NCBI GenBank assembly: GCA_002435835.1 | Contig: DIVM01000186.1 | Span: 28,761 to 44,195 of the forward strand | From: Firmicutes bacterium UBA6132 | GTDB lineage: Bacteria; Bacillota_A; Clostridia; Tissierellales; Sedimentibacteraceae | Direction of reading: 5' to 3' | Length of the DNA: 15,435 nt | Part shown: positions 7,788 to 14,925 of the stretch, in pieces | Position numbering within the stretch: the first letter of the stretch is position 1 | How the letters are laid out: every line of letters begins with the position of its first letter | Notes under the pieces: model-generated | What the model was told of the DNA's origin: nothing | Seen by the model: only the letters and a program-made list of their open reading frames with translations | The model's database searches: none | Translations under genes and position numbers: made by a program

Positions 7788-7817
7788 AGTTTAAGTTTTA
7801 GTGAGGAGTCTACCATC

Positions 7818-9875
7818 ATGAAAAAAGTGGCTATTATAACTGAGCATTCCGATTACGCAAAATTTCATTCTATAAATTTAAAAAATTTGTTTAAGGATAA
7901 TATTGAAATTATTTCATATTCTTATGATAGCGATAATATTAATGAAACTATCAAAGCTGATTTGTTCTTAACTTCAATACCTTCTTTATATCTCAAATCT
8001 ATAAAAAACATACCAAAAAACTCAAAAGTTATAGTATTCAAAAATACAATTAACAATTCTCAGTTTGAACAGATTAAACAAATACCATCTGGTACTACTG
8101 TTTTAGTGCTTAACACTGATTTTGTTACAACAATTGAAACAATTGTTCTTTTTCATGATTTGGGATTAGATCATTTAACATACATGCCCTATTATCCCGG
8201 AATAGAAAATATCTCTAAGTTAGACATTGCCATTACACCTGGCGAACTAGATATAATACCTGATTTCGTTAGCACGATAATAAATATTGGTCATAGAATC
8301 ATAGATGCAAATACTCTTTCAGAAATAGCAATATCTTTAAATTTGGAACATCTGTTAAACAAAGACTATTTCATAGAATATTTAAAAACAATAAAAATCG
8401 TAAACAATAGCCTTACATCTCAGCTTAATAGAACTAGTTTATTAAAAAATCAAATTTTAAGTCTATTAAATGTTGTAGATGACGGAATAATAATTATTGA
8501 TAATAAAGGTTATATTGATATTTTTAACGAAAAAGCACTTACTTTAATTGGCGGGGAACATAGTTTACTTGATTCCAAAATAAATGATATTATTCCTCAA
8601 ATTAAATTTGAAAATGTATTTAAAACTTTGAAAGAAATCGAACCCACTATTATTAAACATAAATCCAAAGATCTTTCGATAAAAATAGTGCCAGTTAATA
8701 CTTACAACGAAATAACCAGTGCTGTAATTATTATTAATGATTTTAACAAAAAAGAACAATCTCAGTACATTCTACGTTCCAAGCTTGTTGGTAAAAATTA
8801 TAGCGCAAAATATAATTTTGATGATATTTTAAGCTGCGATGAGTCATTTATACAAATAAAGAATTTAGCTAATAAACAAGCTAATTCAGACTTATCAATA
8901 ATGATTTACGGTGAAAGTGGTACAGGAAAAGAAATGTTTGCTCAAGCTATACATAATGCAAGCAAAAGAAAACACTATCCTTTTATTGCAGTGAATTGCG
9001 CTGCTATATCAGATAGCCTTTTAGAAAGTGAATTATTTGGATATGAAGAAGGTGCCTTTACAGGAGCTATAAAAGGTGGAAAACTAGGCTATTTTGAATT
9101 AGCACATAAAGGAACTATTTTTTTAGATGAAATAGGAGAAATAAATAGCAACTTGCAAAAGAAATTATTACGAGTAATTGAAGAACGAGAAGTTCTAAGA
9201 GTCGGCGGTGGCAATGTAATTCCTATTGATATTAGAATAATTTCAGCAACAAACAAGGATTTATGGAATTTAGTTGAGAAAGAAAATTTTAGAAATGATT
9301 TGTATTACAGATTAAACGTGTTGCCAATAACGCTTCCACCTTTAAGAAAGAGACCTTCGGATATCTCCTTGTTGTTTGAAAATCAAAAAAATTATATTAA
9401 AGCTAAATTCAAACTATCTTCTGATGCGAATGAAATAGTAAATAATTATCCTTGGGGTGGAAATATTAGAGAACTTAAAAACTGTGTTGAATACTTAAAT
9501 TCATTAGATAAAGATATTATTGAACCAAATGATTTAAACAATATTTTAAAAAAAGAAACATTAACGCCTATTAGTAATATTGAAATTGATAATACTTTCT
9601 CAACTTTTTTAGACACAATAAAATTAGAGCGTGCAAATTATAAATTTATTTTAGAATGCTTATATTCAAGTTATAAAAAAAAGGTTCGAATTGGACGAAG
9701 AAGTATTTTAGATTTATCTAAAGAAAGCGATTTATTTTTAAATGAAGCTCAAATTAGAAAAATGCTTACTACATTACAAGTATATAATTTGGTAATATTA
9801 TCTAACGGTAGAGGAGGTACCACTATTACAATGCTTGGGATTAAAGCACTTAAAGTCTTAAATGAGATACTTTAA
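7818..9875 (+). CDS. Sigma-54-dependent transcriptional activator with PAS domain
   Basis: A 685-residue enhancer-binding protein that would open sigma-54 RNA polymerase promoters by ATP hydrolysis. Residues 1-200 form an N-terminal alpha/beta sensor region with [10 protein letters not shown] and [15 protein letters not shown], a pattern I associate with clostridial regulators. About 208-310 is a PAS domain ([19 protein letters not shown]). The AAA+ domain (about 335-560) has Walker A GESGTGKE (365-372), the sigma-54 contact loop GAFTGA (412-417), Walker B IFLDEIGE (434-441) and the arginine-finger region [10 protein letters not shown] (491-500). The C-terminal part (about 595-685) does not look like the usual Fis-type helix-turn-helix; it resembles a winged helix ([19 protein letters not shown]). 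GAGGAG lies nine bases before the ATG. The divergent lyase and transporter genes are the likely targets. Confidence 0.9.
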   Translation: MKKVAIITEHSDYAKFHSINLKNLFKDNIEIISYSYDSDNINETIKADLFLTSIPSLYLKSIKNIPKNSKVIVFKNTINNSQFEQIKQIPSGTTVLVLNTDFVTTIETIVLFHDLGLDHLTYMPYYPGIENISKLDIAITPGELDIIPDFVSTIINIGHRIIDANTLSEIAISLNLEHLLNKDYFIEYLKTIKIVNNSLTSQLNRTSLLKNQILSLLNVVDDGIIIIDNKGYIDIFNEKALTLIGGEHSLLDSKINDIIPQIKFENVFKTLKEIEPTIIKHKSKDLSIKIVPVNTYNEITSAVIIINDFNKKEQSQYILRSKLVGKNYSAKYNFDDILSCDESFIQIKNLANKQANSDLSIMIYGESGTGKEMFAQAIHNASKRKHYPFIAVNCAAISDSLLESELFGYEEGAFTGAIKGGKLGYFELAHKGTIFLDEIGEINSNLQKKLLRVIEEREVLRVGGGNVIPIDIRIISATNKDLWNLVEKENFRNDLYYRLNVLPITLPPLRKRPSDISLLFENQKNYIKAKFKLSSDANEIVNNYPWGGNIRELKNCVEYLNSLDKDIIEPNDLNNILKKETLTPISNIEIDNTFSTFLDTIKLERANYKFILECLYSSYKKKVRIGRRSILDLSKESDLFLNEAQIRKMLTTLQVYNLVILSNGRGGTTITMLGIKALKVLNEIL

Positions 9876-9893
9876 TAGTTATCAATAGTATCT
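9865..9893 (+). terminator. Weak stem-loop at the end of the activator gene
   Basis: AGATACT (9865-9871) and AGTATCT (9887-9893) form a 7-base stem with a 15-base loop overlapping the stop codon; only a short T run follows. It is a weak terminator candidate. Confidence 0.3.
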
Positions 9894-9968
9894 TTACCGA
9901 CAGCGAATAAACTCAAGAACAGATAGAAGTTAACGTATATTGCCTTCTTGCATATTAAGAATGGCCTG

Positions 9969-10130
9969 CTACCCTAGGAAGATTAACAGTTGCCATTTTT
10001 GAGGCATGTTAATTGCATCTTTAAACGTATCTACTTCATTTAAAGGGCGCTTCCATCTATATAATTCATTAAATGCAGGAAGTTGTAATAAGGCAACCCA
10101 AAGGTTCAAACCATAGTATGACAACATCAT
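9969..10130 (-). pseudogene. Short coding remnant of unknown family
   Basis: A 53-residue frame starts at ATG 10128-10130 and ends at TAG 9969-9971. It contains SYYGLNLWVALLQLPAF, a hydrophobic segment, then NELYRWKRPLNEVDTF and MPQKWQLL. The composition (several Trp, Tyr and Pro, balanced charges) looks like genuine protein rather than a random AT-rich frame. Reading on through the TAG gives a further plausible stretch, QAILNMQEGNIR, before the next stop, which suggests a nonsense-mutated fragment of a larger gene. I do not recognise the family, and a small intact protein cannot be excluded. Confidence 0.35.
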
Positions 10131-10514
10131 CTGTCATCTGTACCTTAACTGTATTTATCAAGTGAAAATTGGTTCTTTACCAGTTCCAAAGAGCGAATTT
10201 ATTTCAACCTATTCCAAATACATTTTAACAAAAAATTTAAATATATAATTTTACCAATTGAGTTTCTGTTAAATTTGCTAAAAACACTAAATTAATTTTC
10301 ACATTTTAAAAAATTAAATTTTTTCATTTGCTTTTTATCACATCAAAAAGGTTGATTAATAAAATAATTGATATATCAGCCAGTGTAAATTCTATTATAG
10401 CAGCAGGGCTTATTTCTGAAAGTACCGCAACAGTAGATAAAAGTACTAAGTAAAGCTGTTACGTTTAGAATTAAAGAAAATCAACTAAAGTTAGAAAGAA
10501 CTTTAAATGCTATG

Positions 10515-10522
10515 ATTTGCCC
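10515..10522. repeat. ATTTGCCC site outside the left attachment repeat
   Basis: This 8-base site lies 53 bases before the left core repeat (10576), exactly the spacing of the ATTTGCCC at 14875-14882 from the right core (14936). Ungapped comparison of 10515-10575 with 14875-14935 gives about 40 identities in 61 by my count, suggesting a related element end. Confidence 0.5.
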
Positions 10523-10575
10523 TAAATAAAATCAACAAATCAAATTATATTCATATTTCAGCGTTCTAAATAATG

Positions 10576-10597
10576 TAAAAATACATCATCATAAAAT
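10576..10597. repeat. Left attachment-site core (attL)
   Basis: Identical over 22 bases to 14936-14957. Read on the minus strand it encodes the FMMMYFY tail of hemolysin III, followed outside the core by codons for two Ile and TAG (10566-10568), that is, an alternative hlyIII end now cut off from the gene body. Confidence 0.85.
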
Positions 10598-10676
10598 ATT
10601 TGTACAGGGCACGGCATTAATATAATATTGCAATTTCAATGATTTATGTTGAACTTGTCCTTATCTGTTAATGCTG

Positions 10677-10726
10677 TTTTGCCCTATTTTTTTGAATGAT
10701 TTGCCCCCAGTTTTGCCCAGGGCAAA
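10677..10726. repeat. Cluster of TTTGCCC repeats, probable left arm sites
   Basis: TTTTGCCC (10677-10684), ATTTGCCC (10699-10706) and TTTTGCCC (10711-10718) run in direct orientation, and the last continues into an inverted copy, giving TTTGCCC-A-GGGCAAA (10712-10726). The pair at 10699-10719 closely matches the pair at 14864-14883 near the right end. Spacing of about one turn fits binding by an integrase N-terminal domain or an excisionase. Confidence 0.6.
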
Positions 10727-10779
10727 TTTAATTATTTATGTTTTATAATTTTTACTATATCGCTGAAATACCGACATTT

Positions 10780-10810
10780 TACAAAATATATTTGCTAAAC
10801 ATATTTTGTA
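10780..10810. repeat. Long imperfect palindrome (hairpin)
   Basis: Arms 10780-10793 (TACAAAATATATTT) and 10797-10810 are reverse complements at 13 of 14 positions, with the mismatch at 10790/10800, around a GCT loop. Five T residues follow on the plus strand (10811-10815). It may be a terminator, an RNA hairpin or a recombination/replication site of the element. Confidence 0.55.
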
Positions 10811-11085
10811 TTTTTCATGTATATTTCAAATGATTTTTTTATGTATGAGTTGGTTTAATAATTCATAAAAATGAACCAATAAAGTGTATTTAATTTATTA
10901 CTTTATATTCAATTAATATAAACCTGCTTTTTTTTCAATAAAAAACATCCCAAATATCATGTATATCAATAAATTTTACCAATAGTGGTTAATAAAATTA
11001 TAAGCAATTTGACAGAAGTGCAATTATATACTTTTCAAATTAGGTAGTACATATTTATTTAAATAACTTCTTTATCTGCAAACAA

Positions 11086-11757
11086 TTATTTGGATTTTGA
11101 ATCTTTCTTTTCAGCTGTTAAGCGTTCAAATTCTACTCCCAATATTTTTAGTTTTTTTGAAAATGGCATAATTAGCAAAGCTATTGCAACGCCTATCAAA
11201 GCTAATTGAGTACTATTAATAGTAATAATTTTTAAATTATCCAAAACTGCTAAAGCCACAGCTAATATTGCGCATAACCAGCAAATAATTTTAAACCAGT
11301 CCGTAGTCTGTTTAATCTCTTTCGCTTTGATTTCAATAGCTGCAGACATGCTTCCATTGCTTAAAATTGAGTACGACATTAAATCTTTTATTGAAACCGC
11401 AGGCAAAAAAACTCGCTTTCCATCTTCATCTAACTGAAATGGAAAGATTTCAAAATCGGTAGAACTTTTAGCCACAACAAGATAAACTGGAATTCGTGGA
11501 TTGCCAATTTGGTTAATATAATTTAAAAGCTGCATTTGTGCCATACGTTTCAATTGATCACAAGATCTTTTTTCGTGTAATACCTTGATTTCAAAAATTA
11601 ACAATAGTTCATTTGTTATTAAATCTACGATGCCAATATCTATAATTACACTCGATGGGTTATTATGTAACTTATATTCAACTGCAATAGAACTTTGCGG
11701 AAAACCAGCTTCTATTAGTTTTTGAATAAAAACGTTTAAAAATTCTCTTTCCAACAC
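11086..11757 (-). CDS. PD-(D/E)XK nuclease-like protein with two C-terminal membrane helices
   Basis: A 223-residue protein of no named family known to me. The N-terminal 130 residues carry a nuclease-like signature: E27 (AVEYKL), D40 and D45 (VIIDIGIVDL), then E56-x-K58 (FEIK), with Gln residues (Q68, Q74, Q76) in the next helix, the order of PD-(D/E)XK folds such as HsdR N-terminal domains. About 155-173 (FKIICWLCAILAVALAVLD) and 183-199 (TQLALIGVAIALLIMPF) are hydrophobic and look like two membrane helices, followed by a basic tail; both ends would then face the cytoplasm. I chose GTG 11755-11757 because GAGGTG lies six bases upstream; a TTG further upstream would add 14 residues without a ribosome binding site. 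It lies 296 bases after the ATPase-nuclease gene on the same strand and is the only other cargo. Confidence 0.72.
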   Translation of the reverse strand: MLEREFLNVFIQKLIEAGFPQSSIAVEYKLHNNPSSVIIDIGIVDLITNELLLIFEIKVLHEKRSCDQLKRMAQMQLLNYINQIGNPRIPVYLVVAKSSTDFEIFPFQLDEDGKRVFLPAVSIKDLMSYSILSNGSMSAAIEIKAKEIKQTTDWFKIICWLCAILAVALAVLDNLKIITINSTQLALIGVAIALLIMPFSKKLKILGVEFERLTAEKKDSKSK

Positions 11758-11843
11758 GTTTATCACCTCACTTTTAATAAACAAACTATGAAACAACAAA
11801 AATCGATAAAAGACATATCAATGAGCTATACCATTTACTCCCA

Positions 11844-11852
11844 TTTATAGCA
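11844..11852 (-). promoter_or_regulatory. Possible extended -10 promoter of the membrane-anchored protein gene
   Basis: Read on the minus strand, TGCTATAAA is an extended -10 box; the -35 region 17 bases upstream (AATGTA) is poor. Just upstream, CGTACA (11865-11870) and TGTACG (11884-11889, plus-strand reading) form an inverted repeat with a 13-base spacer that could be an operator. The start codon is about 90 bases downstream. Confidence 0.35.
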
Positions 11853-12053
11853 CTACCTAATAGACGTACATTTATCACTAATTTGTACGGACTTGTGAAA
11901 TTCTAAGGTGTAATTTTGCTATTGAATTACAAAATAGATTACTTTAAAGCCTGCACATTTAGTAGCATTTTTATTTTGTATAACTTGTCGGGTCGGTCAT
12001 TCCACTTTCACTCATTTTATGGTTAGCAACGGATTTAAAGTTTATATTTTTAA

Positions 12054-14063
12054 CTAATACGCGTTGGTAGAAACTAACTTATTAGTTAGCTCTCTAACAG
12101 TTTCACGAGATATTGGAATATTATCATTGCTTTGGGGTAAGGAAGATATTTGGGAATAATCTATCTTAAGTTTATCAAGTAAAAAGCAATGACGAGATTC
12201 AAAAGCTTGAAAAATATCATCCCAAGATAGAGCGTAAATTTCAAAATTACCAATAATATCAACAAGACCCCTTTTTCCATATTGCTCAAAATTTACATAC
12301 TTTGTTTTTACTTCTTCTTCAACAGTTGAACATACAGCAAAAAAACGCCAAGTCCTATTCCCTCCGTTAAATCGTGGCTCTTTTCGTATTGTATTTGTAT
12401 ATCGAACAACTTGATTATAAACATCAAGTGACAAATTAACGTATGGCGCTTTTAGTTCAACAATCAACATTTCACTACTGGAATCTTCTTGTACTCTCTG
12501 AGTGTACAAGAAGATATCAAATCGTTGTAATGCTTCACGAGCAGTTAATGCTACTGTATCATAGGAAGTAGGTACTTCTGTAACTTTCTCAAATTCAAGC
12601 AATGATGTTTTTAAATTTTTGTCGGCAGTTAACAAGTGATATTGTTCCCCAAATAGCCAAAAATGCTGTTCAATTATCTTTTGAATATGATCCCTTTCAT
12701 TTCCAAATGAAGTCATATCAAAGACAATACGTTTTAATTCTTCAACAATAGAAATACGTTTTTCAATAATACTTATGGCTTCAATGATATATTGAAGTTT
12801 TGAGCGCTGTAACACTACTGCAAAGTTCTTTCTTTGTTCTTGAGTGAGATTGACCACTTGATCAATTATTTGTAATACATTTTCTCTTTCCTCGGAAGAA
12901 AGCAGTAGGTTTAAAAAACCTAATAATGACTTTTCTTGCGTATTATTAAGTTTATGAAAAATTCGTGGTTCTACACAATATAGCTCTCGTGTAACTGTCT
13001 GAAAGTCCTTTTTTCGCAACTGACCATATTCATCGTTATTAAATGTTGGAAGAGATCCTCGTTTCTCCATATTTAGTAAGTGTTGGTCAGCTTGTAAAAA
13101 TAGGAAAGACTTAAGTGCATCAGAAATTAATGATACAATTTTTTTCTTAAGTTGACGAAGTATAGATTTGTGCTCACTTTGTGGGTCAATTTCTAATTGG
13201 TCATTCTCACTTTCCAGTGGAAAGAACATACCAGGTTTAAAATATTCTGATATAACAAATACCGCATGAAAAAATCTAACAGTATTTTTGTTAAAAGAAG
13301 TATTATCTGCACTAACAATTTCACCCTTAGGATTTAAATAGAATGTTTTAGATGAATTAGAAACATTTTTTCTCCATACTATAACATTTATTTCGAAATT
13401 ATTGTTTTCAATATGTTCGCAATATGCCGTACTTAACTCTGTATTGATATAATGAGAAATATCGAGCTCAATCCCCATATATTCTATAGAGAACTTTCTG
13501 CTTTTATTCAAATAAAGAAACCATGCGAATTCTTCAAGTAACTTTTGTTGCATGTTGGCATAGGAAAGCTGTTCTATGATGTAAGGTTCTGAAATAGGAA
13601 ATTCCACCGAAGTTCCCGTACTTTCACAAGCATTTTCAATAATTGGATCTGTAGTTATAAAGCTGCTCCTATTAGATGAGTCTGTTTTGATTGTATAGCC
13701 TTTTAAGGCACCGTCTTGTTTGTATGTTGTACGCCACTCCGCAGAGGAGGAAAAACATAAATAAGAAAATCTACCTTTGCCTTTATTAGTTTGGGATTTT
13801 ATTCTTATACTAGAGTTATTCTTTATTGATGATAGAAATGCACCAAAAGTGACCCTCAAATTATCGTATTGAATTCCTGAACCATTATCTACAACTTCAA
13901 TTGATATAGCTTCACGCAATAGACTGCCATTCTGCCTTACAATAATCTTATCTGCACCTGATTCAAATCCATTCCATATATATTCGCATATTGCATCCTT
14001 ACAATCTTTGGTAAGACCTGCTCTATCAAAACTGTTATTATTAAGTGATACTTGCCACTCCAT
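12054..14063 (-). CDS. HSP90/GHKL-type ATPase fused to a Shedu-like PD-(D/E)XK nuclease domain
   Basis: A 669-residue protein. Residues 1-160 are a GHKL ATPase domain: N-box E27...N31 (CEYIWNGFESGAD), G1 box VVDNGSG (57-63) with D59, and lid NKGKGRFSYL (93-102). A middle domain (about 170-340) and a helical linker (about 375-460) follow. The C-terminal 200 residues begin with EQHFWLFGEQYHLL (465-478) and contain D516 (RFDIFLY), E536-x-K538 (IVELKAP) and Q551 (YNQVVRY), the order of a PD-(D/E)XK nuclease; the WLFG lead-in plus ELK resembles DUF4263/Shedu. All core catalytic residues appear intact. GGGGTG precedes ATG 14061-14063 by seven bases, and a strong promoter lies at 14102-14130. I infer a nucleotide-gated nuclease, plausibly in defence; exact family is uncertain. 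Confidence 0.82.
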   Translation of the reverse strand: MEWQVSLNNNSFDRAGLTKDCKDAICEYIWNGFESGADKIIVRQNGSLLREAISIEVVDNGSGIQYDNLRVTFGAFLSSIKNNSSIRIKSQTNKGKGRFSYLCFSSSAEWRTTYKQDGALKGYTIKTDSSNRSSFITTDPIIENACESTGTSVEFPISEPYIIEQLSYANMQQKLLEEFAWFLYLNKSRKFSIEYMGIELDISHYINTELSTAYCEHIENNNFEINVIVWRKNVSNSSKTFYLNPKGEIVSADNTSFNKNTVRFFHAVFVISEYFKPGMFFPLESENDQLEIDPQSEHKSILRQLKKKIVSLISDALKSFLFLQADQHLLNMEKRGSLPTFNNDEYGQLRKKDFQTVTRELYCVEPRIFHKLNNTQEKSLLGFLNLLLSSEERENVLQIIDQVVNLTQEQRKNFAVVLQRSKLQYIIEAISIIEKRISIVEELKRIVFDMTSFGNERDHIQKIIEQHFWLFGEQYHLLTADKNLKTSLLEFEKVTEVPTSYDTVALTAREALQRFDIFLYTQRVQEDSSSEMLIVELKAPYVNLSLDVYNQVVRYTNTIRKEPRFNGGNRTWRFFAVCSTVEEEVKTKYVNFEQYGKRGLVDIIGNFEIYALSWDDIFQAFESRHCFLLDKLKIDYSQISSLPQSNDNIPISRETVRELTNKLVSTNAY

Positions 14064-14075
14064 ATATTTTCACCC

Positions 14076-14091
14076 CTATAACCCCTTATAG
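14076..14091. promoter_or_regulatory. Inverted repeat between promoter and ribosome binding site of the ATPase-nuclease gene
   Basis: CTATAA-CCCC-TTATAG has perfect 6-base arms. On the minus strand it falls immediately downstream of the expected transcription start (about 14095) and touches the GGGGTG ribosome binding site (14071-14076). It could be an operator or a leader hairpin limiting translation. Confidence 0.45.
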
Positions 14092-14101
14092 TTTTACTGT
14101 T

Positions 14102-14130
14102 ATTATACCAAAAAATGCTATTAATGTCTA
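14102..14130 (-). promoter_or_regulatory. Strong sigma-70-type promoter of the ATPase-nuclease gene
   Basis: On the minus strand TAGACA (14125-14130) and TATAAT (14102-14107) are exactly 17 bases apart, 5/6 and 6/6 to consensus. The leader would be about 30 bases. It lies inside the gap where the N-terminal part of the divergent integrase should be. Confidence 0.75.
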
Positions 14131-14167
14131 CATTATCCTACATAAAAAGACACCGCCCGGAGGCAGT

Positions 14168-14839
14168 ATGGAAGGTGTTGAAAGAATCAAGTCAGAGAAG
14201 AAAAATTTTGATGAGCTGCTAAGCAAAGACGATATGAAAAAACTGTTTGAAGCAATTGAAAATGAAACAAACATAATGCATAAAACGGCTTATGAATTAG
14301 CTTTAGGATGTGGATTAAGATTAAGTGAAATAAGAGCTTTGACAATTGATGATATTGATTTTGAGAATAAAACAATCAATGTTGACAAACAAATTGGAGA
14401 AATTAGAAATGATGATGGTAAAATTGTTCAGGGAGTAACTCCACCCAAAACATCAACTTCTAACAGAAAATTATATGCTCCTGACTTTGTCCTAAATACC
14501 TTAAAGGCTCATGTTAATGACATGCCTTATATACCAATCAGCAAAGAAATATTTTGGCCACATTTAAAACGTCAACCACTTTCAAGGTCTGCATTACCTG
14601 CAGCATTTAAAAGAATGTTAGTTAATAACAGTATACCAGAAATTAGGTTTCATGATCTTAGACATTTACAAGCTACGCTTTTAATTCATGCCGGAACAAA
14701 TGCTGCTATAGTATCCAAAAGACTTGGACACTCTAATATCAGTATAACACTTAATACGTATACTCACAGTGTTGAAGAGTTTGACAGACAGAGTGCAAAT
14801 AACTTTGAAAACATTATAAAAAACATAAGGGCAAATTGA
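14168..14839 (+). CDS. Tyrosine recombinase (integrase), catalytic domain only
   Basis: The gene encodes 223 residues from ATG 14168-14170, with GGAGG four bases upstream; the open frame extends back to 14045, but those residues overlap the divergent gene and look non-coding. All catalytic residues are present: R51 (GCGLRLSEIRAL), K94 (TPPKTS), H162-x-x-R165 (FHDLRHLQAT), H188 (RLGHSNI) and nucleophile Y198 (LNTYTHS). Integrases of this phage/ICE type usually have 350-400 residues, with an arm-binding domain and a SAM-like core-binding domain before the catalytic part; both are missing, and the frame begins at what is normally the linker (EGVERIK). It ends 96 bases before the right attachment core. 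I infer an N-terminally truncated integrase that probably cannot bind its arm and core sites alone. Confidence 0.88.
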   Translation: MEGVERIKSEKKNFDELLSKDDMKKLFEAIENETNIMHKTAYELALGCGLRLSEIRALTIDDIDFENKTINVDKQIGEIRNDDGKIVQGVTPPKTSTSNRKLYAPDFVLNTLKAHVNDMPYIPISKEIFWPHLKRQPLSRSALPAAFKRMLVNNSIPEIRFHDLRHLQATLLIHAGTNAAIVSKRLGHSNISITLNTYTHSVEEFDRQSANNFENIIKNIRAN

Positions 14840-14863
14840 AAGGCTTATATTTTTTCACCTTTA

Positions 14864-14882
14864 ATTTGCCCCAGATTTGCCC
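14864..14882. repeat. Paired ATTTGCCC direct repeats, probable right arm sites
   Basis: ATTTGCCC at 14864-14871 and 14875-14882 repeats with an 11-base period between the integrase stop and the right core. A reverse copy, GGGCAAAT, overlaps the integrase end (14829-14836). The same pair pattern occurs at 10699-10718 near the left end. Confidence 0.6.
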
Positions 14883-14925
14883 AATAAAAATTCTGACCAT
14901 TAATTTTCATTGGTATTTCAACGGT

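Larger units (their letters stand above)
7190..7817. other. Divergent intergenic region between the lyase and the sigma-54 activator
   Basis: This 628-base stretch is very AT-rich and has no credible gene. It holds the inverted repeat at 7238-7332, a direct repeat TATCAAGA twice near 7387-7402, a TATAAT-like box on the minus strand (7415-7420), two compact palindromes at 7509-7523 and 7534-7545, and the activator promoter and operator at 7753-7787. I searched by eye for GG-N10-GC on both strands and found no convincing sigma-54 promoter. I saw no SAM riboswitch or T-box signature. Confidence 0.65.
9876..10575. other. Gene-poor region with coding debris left of the integrated element
   Basis: No intact gene is visible in these 700 bases. 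The minus strand has a 53-residue open frame that reads like real protein (9969-10130). The plus strand has two adjacent short frames (roughly 10352-10453, ending GLISESTATVDKSTK, and a shifted frame to about 10527 containing VTFRIKENQLKLERTLN) that look like one frameshifted coding remnant. The last 61 bases (10515-10575) resemble the corresponding stretch left of the right attachment repeat, with an ATTTGCCC site at the same distance. Taken together this looks like the decayed end of another mobile element. Confidence 0.5.
10598..11085. other. Non-coding left end of the element
   Basis: These 488 bases have no credible open frame. They contain the TTTGCCC cluster (10677-10726), the hairpin at 10780-10810, and a second structured stretch (10850-10879: TTGG, bulge, TTCAT-AAAA-ATGAA, CCAA). 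On the minus strand a perfect TATAAT (10997-11002) has TTGCAC 15 bases upstream (11018-11023), a suboptimal but possible promoter reading into this region. A small RNA or an integration-regulatory segment are possible contents; neither is shown. Confidence 0.5.

Noticed and set aside
10117..10135. Third attachment-core copy further left
   Set aside because: Only about eight bases (ACATCATC) match the 22-base core, which is too few in AT-rich DNA.
11758..11799. TTG start giving 14 more residues to the membrane-anchored protein
   Set aside because: No ribosome binding site precedes it, whereas GAGGTG is six bases from the GTG at 11757.
11971..12015. Small minus-strand frame (MSESGMTDPTSYTK) between the two cargo genes
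   Set aside because: Only 14 codons and no convincing ribosome binding site; I could not connect it to a known peptide.
14045..14167. Upstream 41 codons of the integrase open frame
   Set aside because: They overlap the start of the divergent ATPase-nuclease gene and its promoter, look non-coding, and a ribosome binding site precedes the ATG at 14168.
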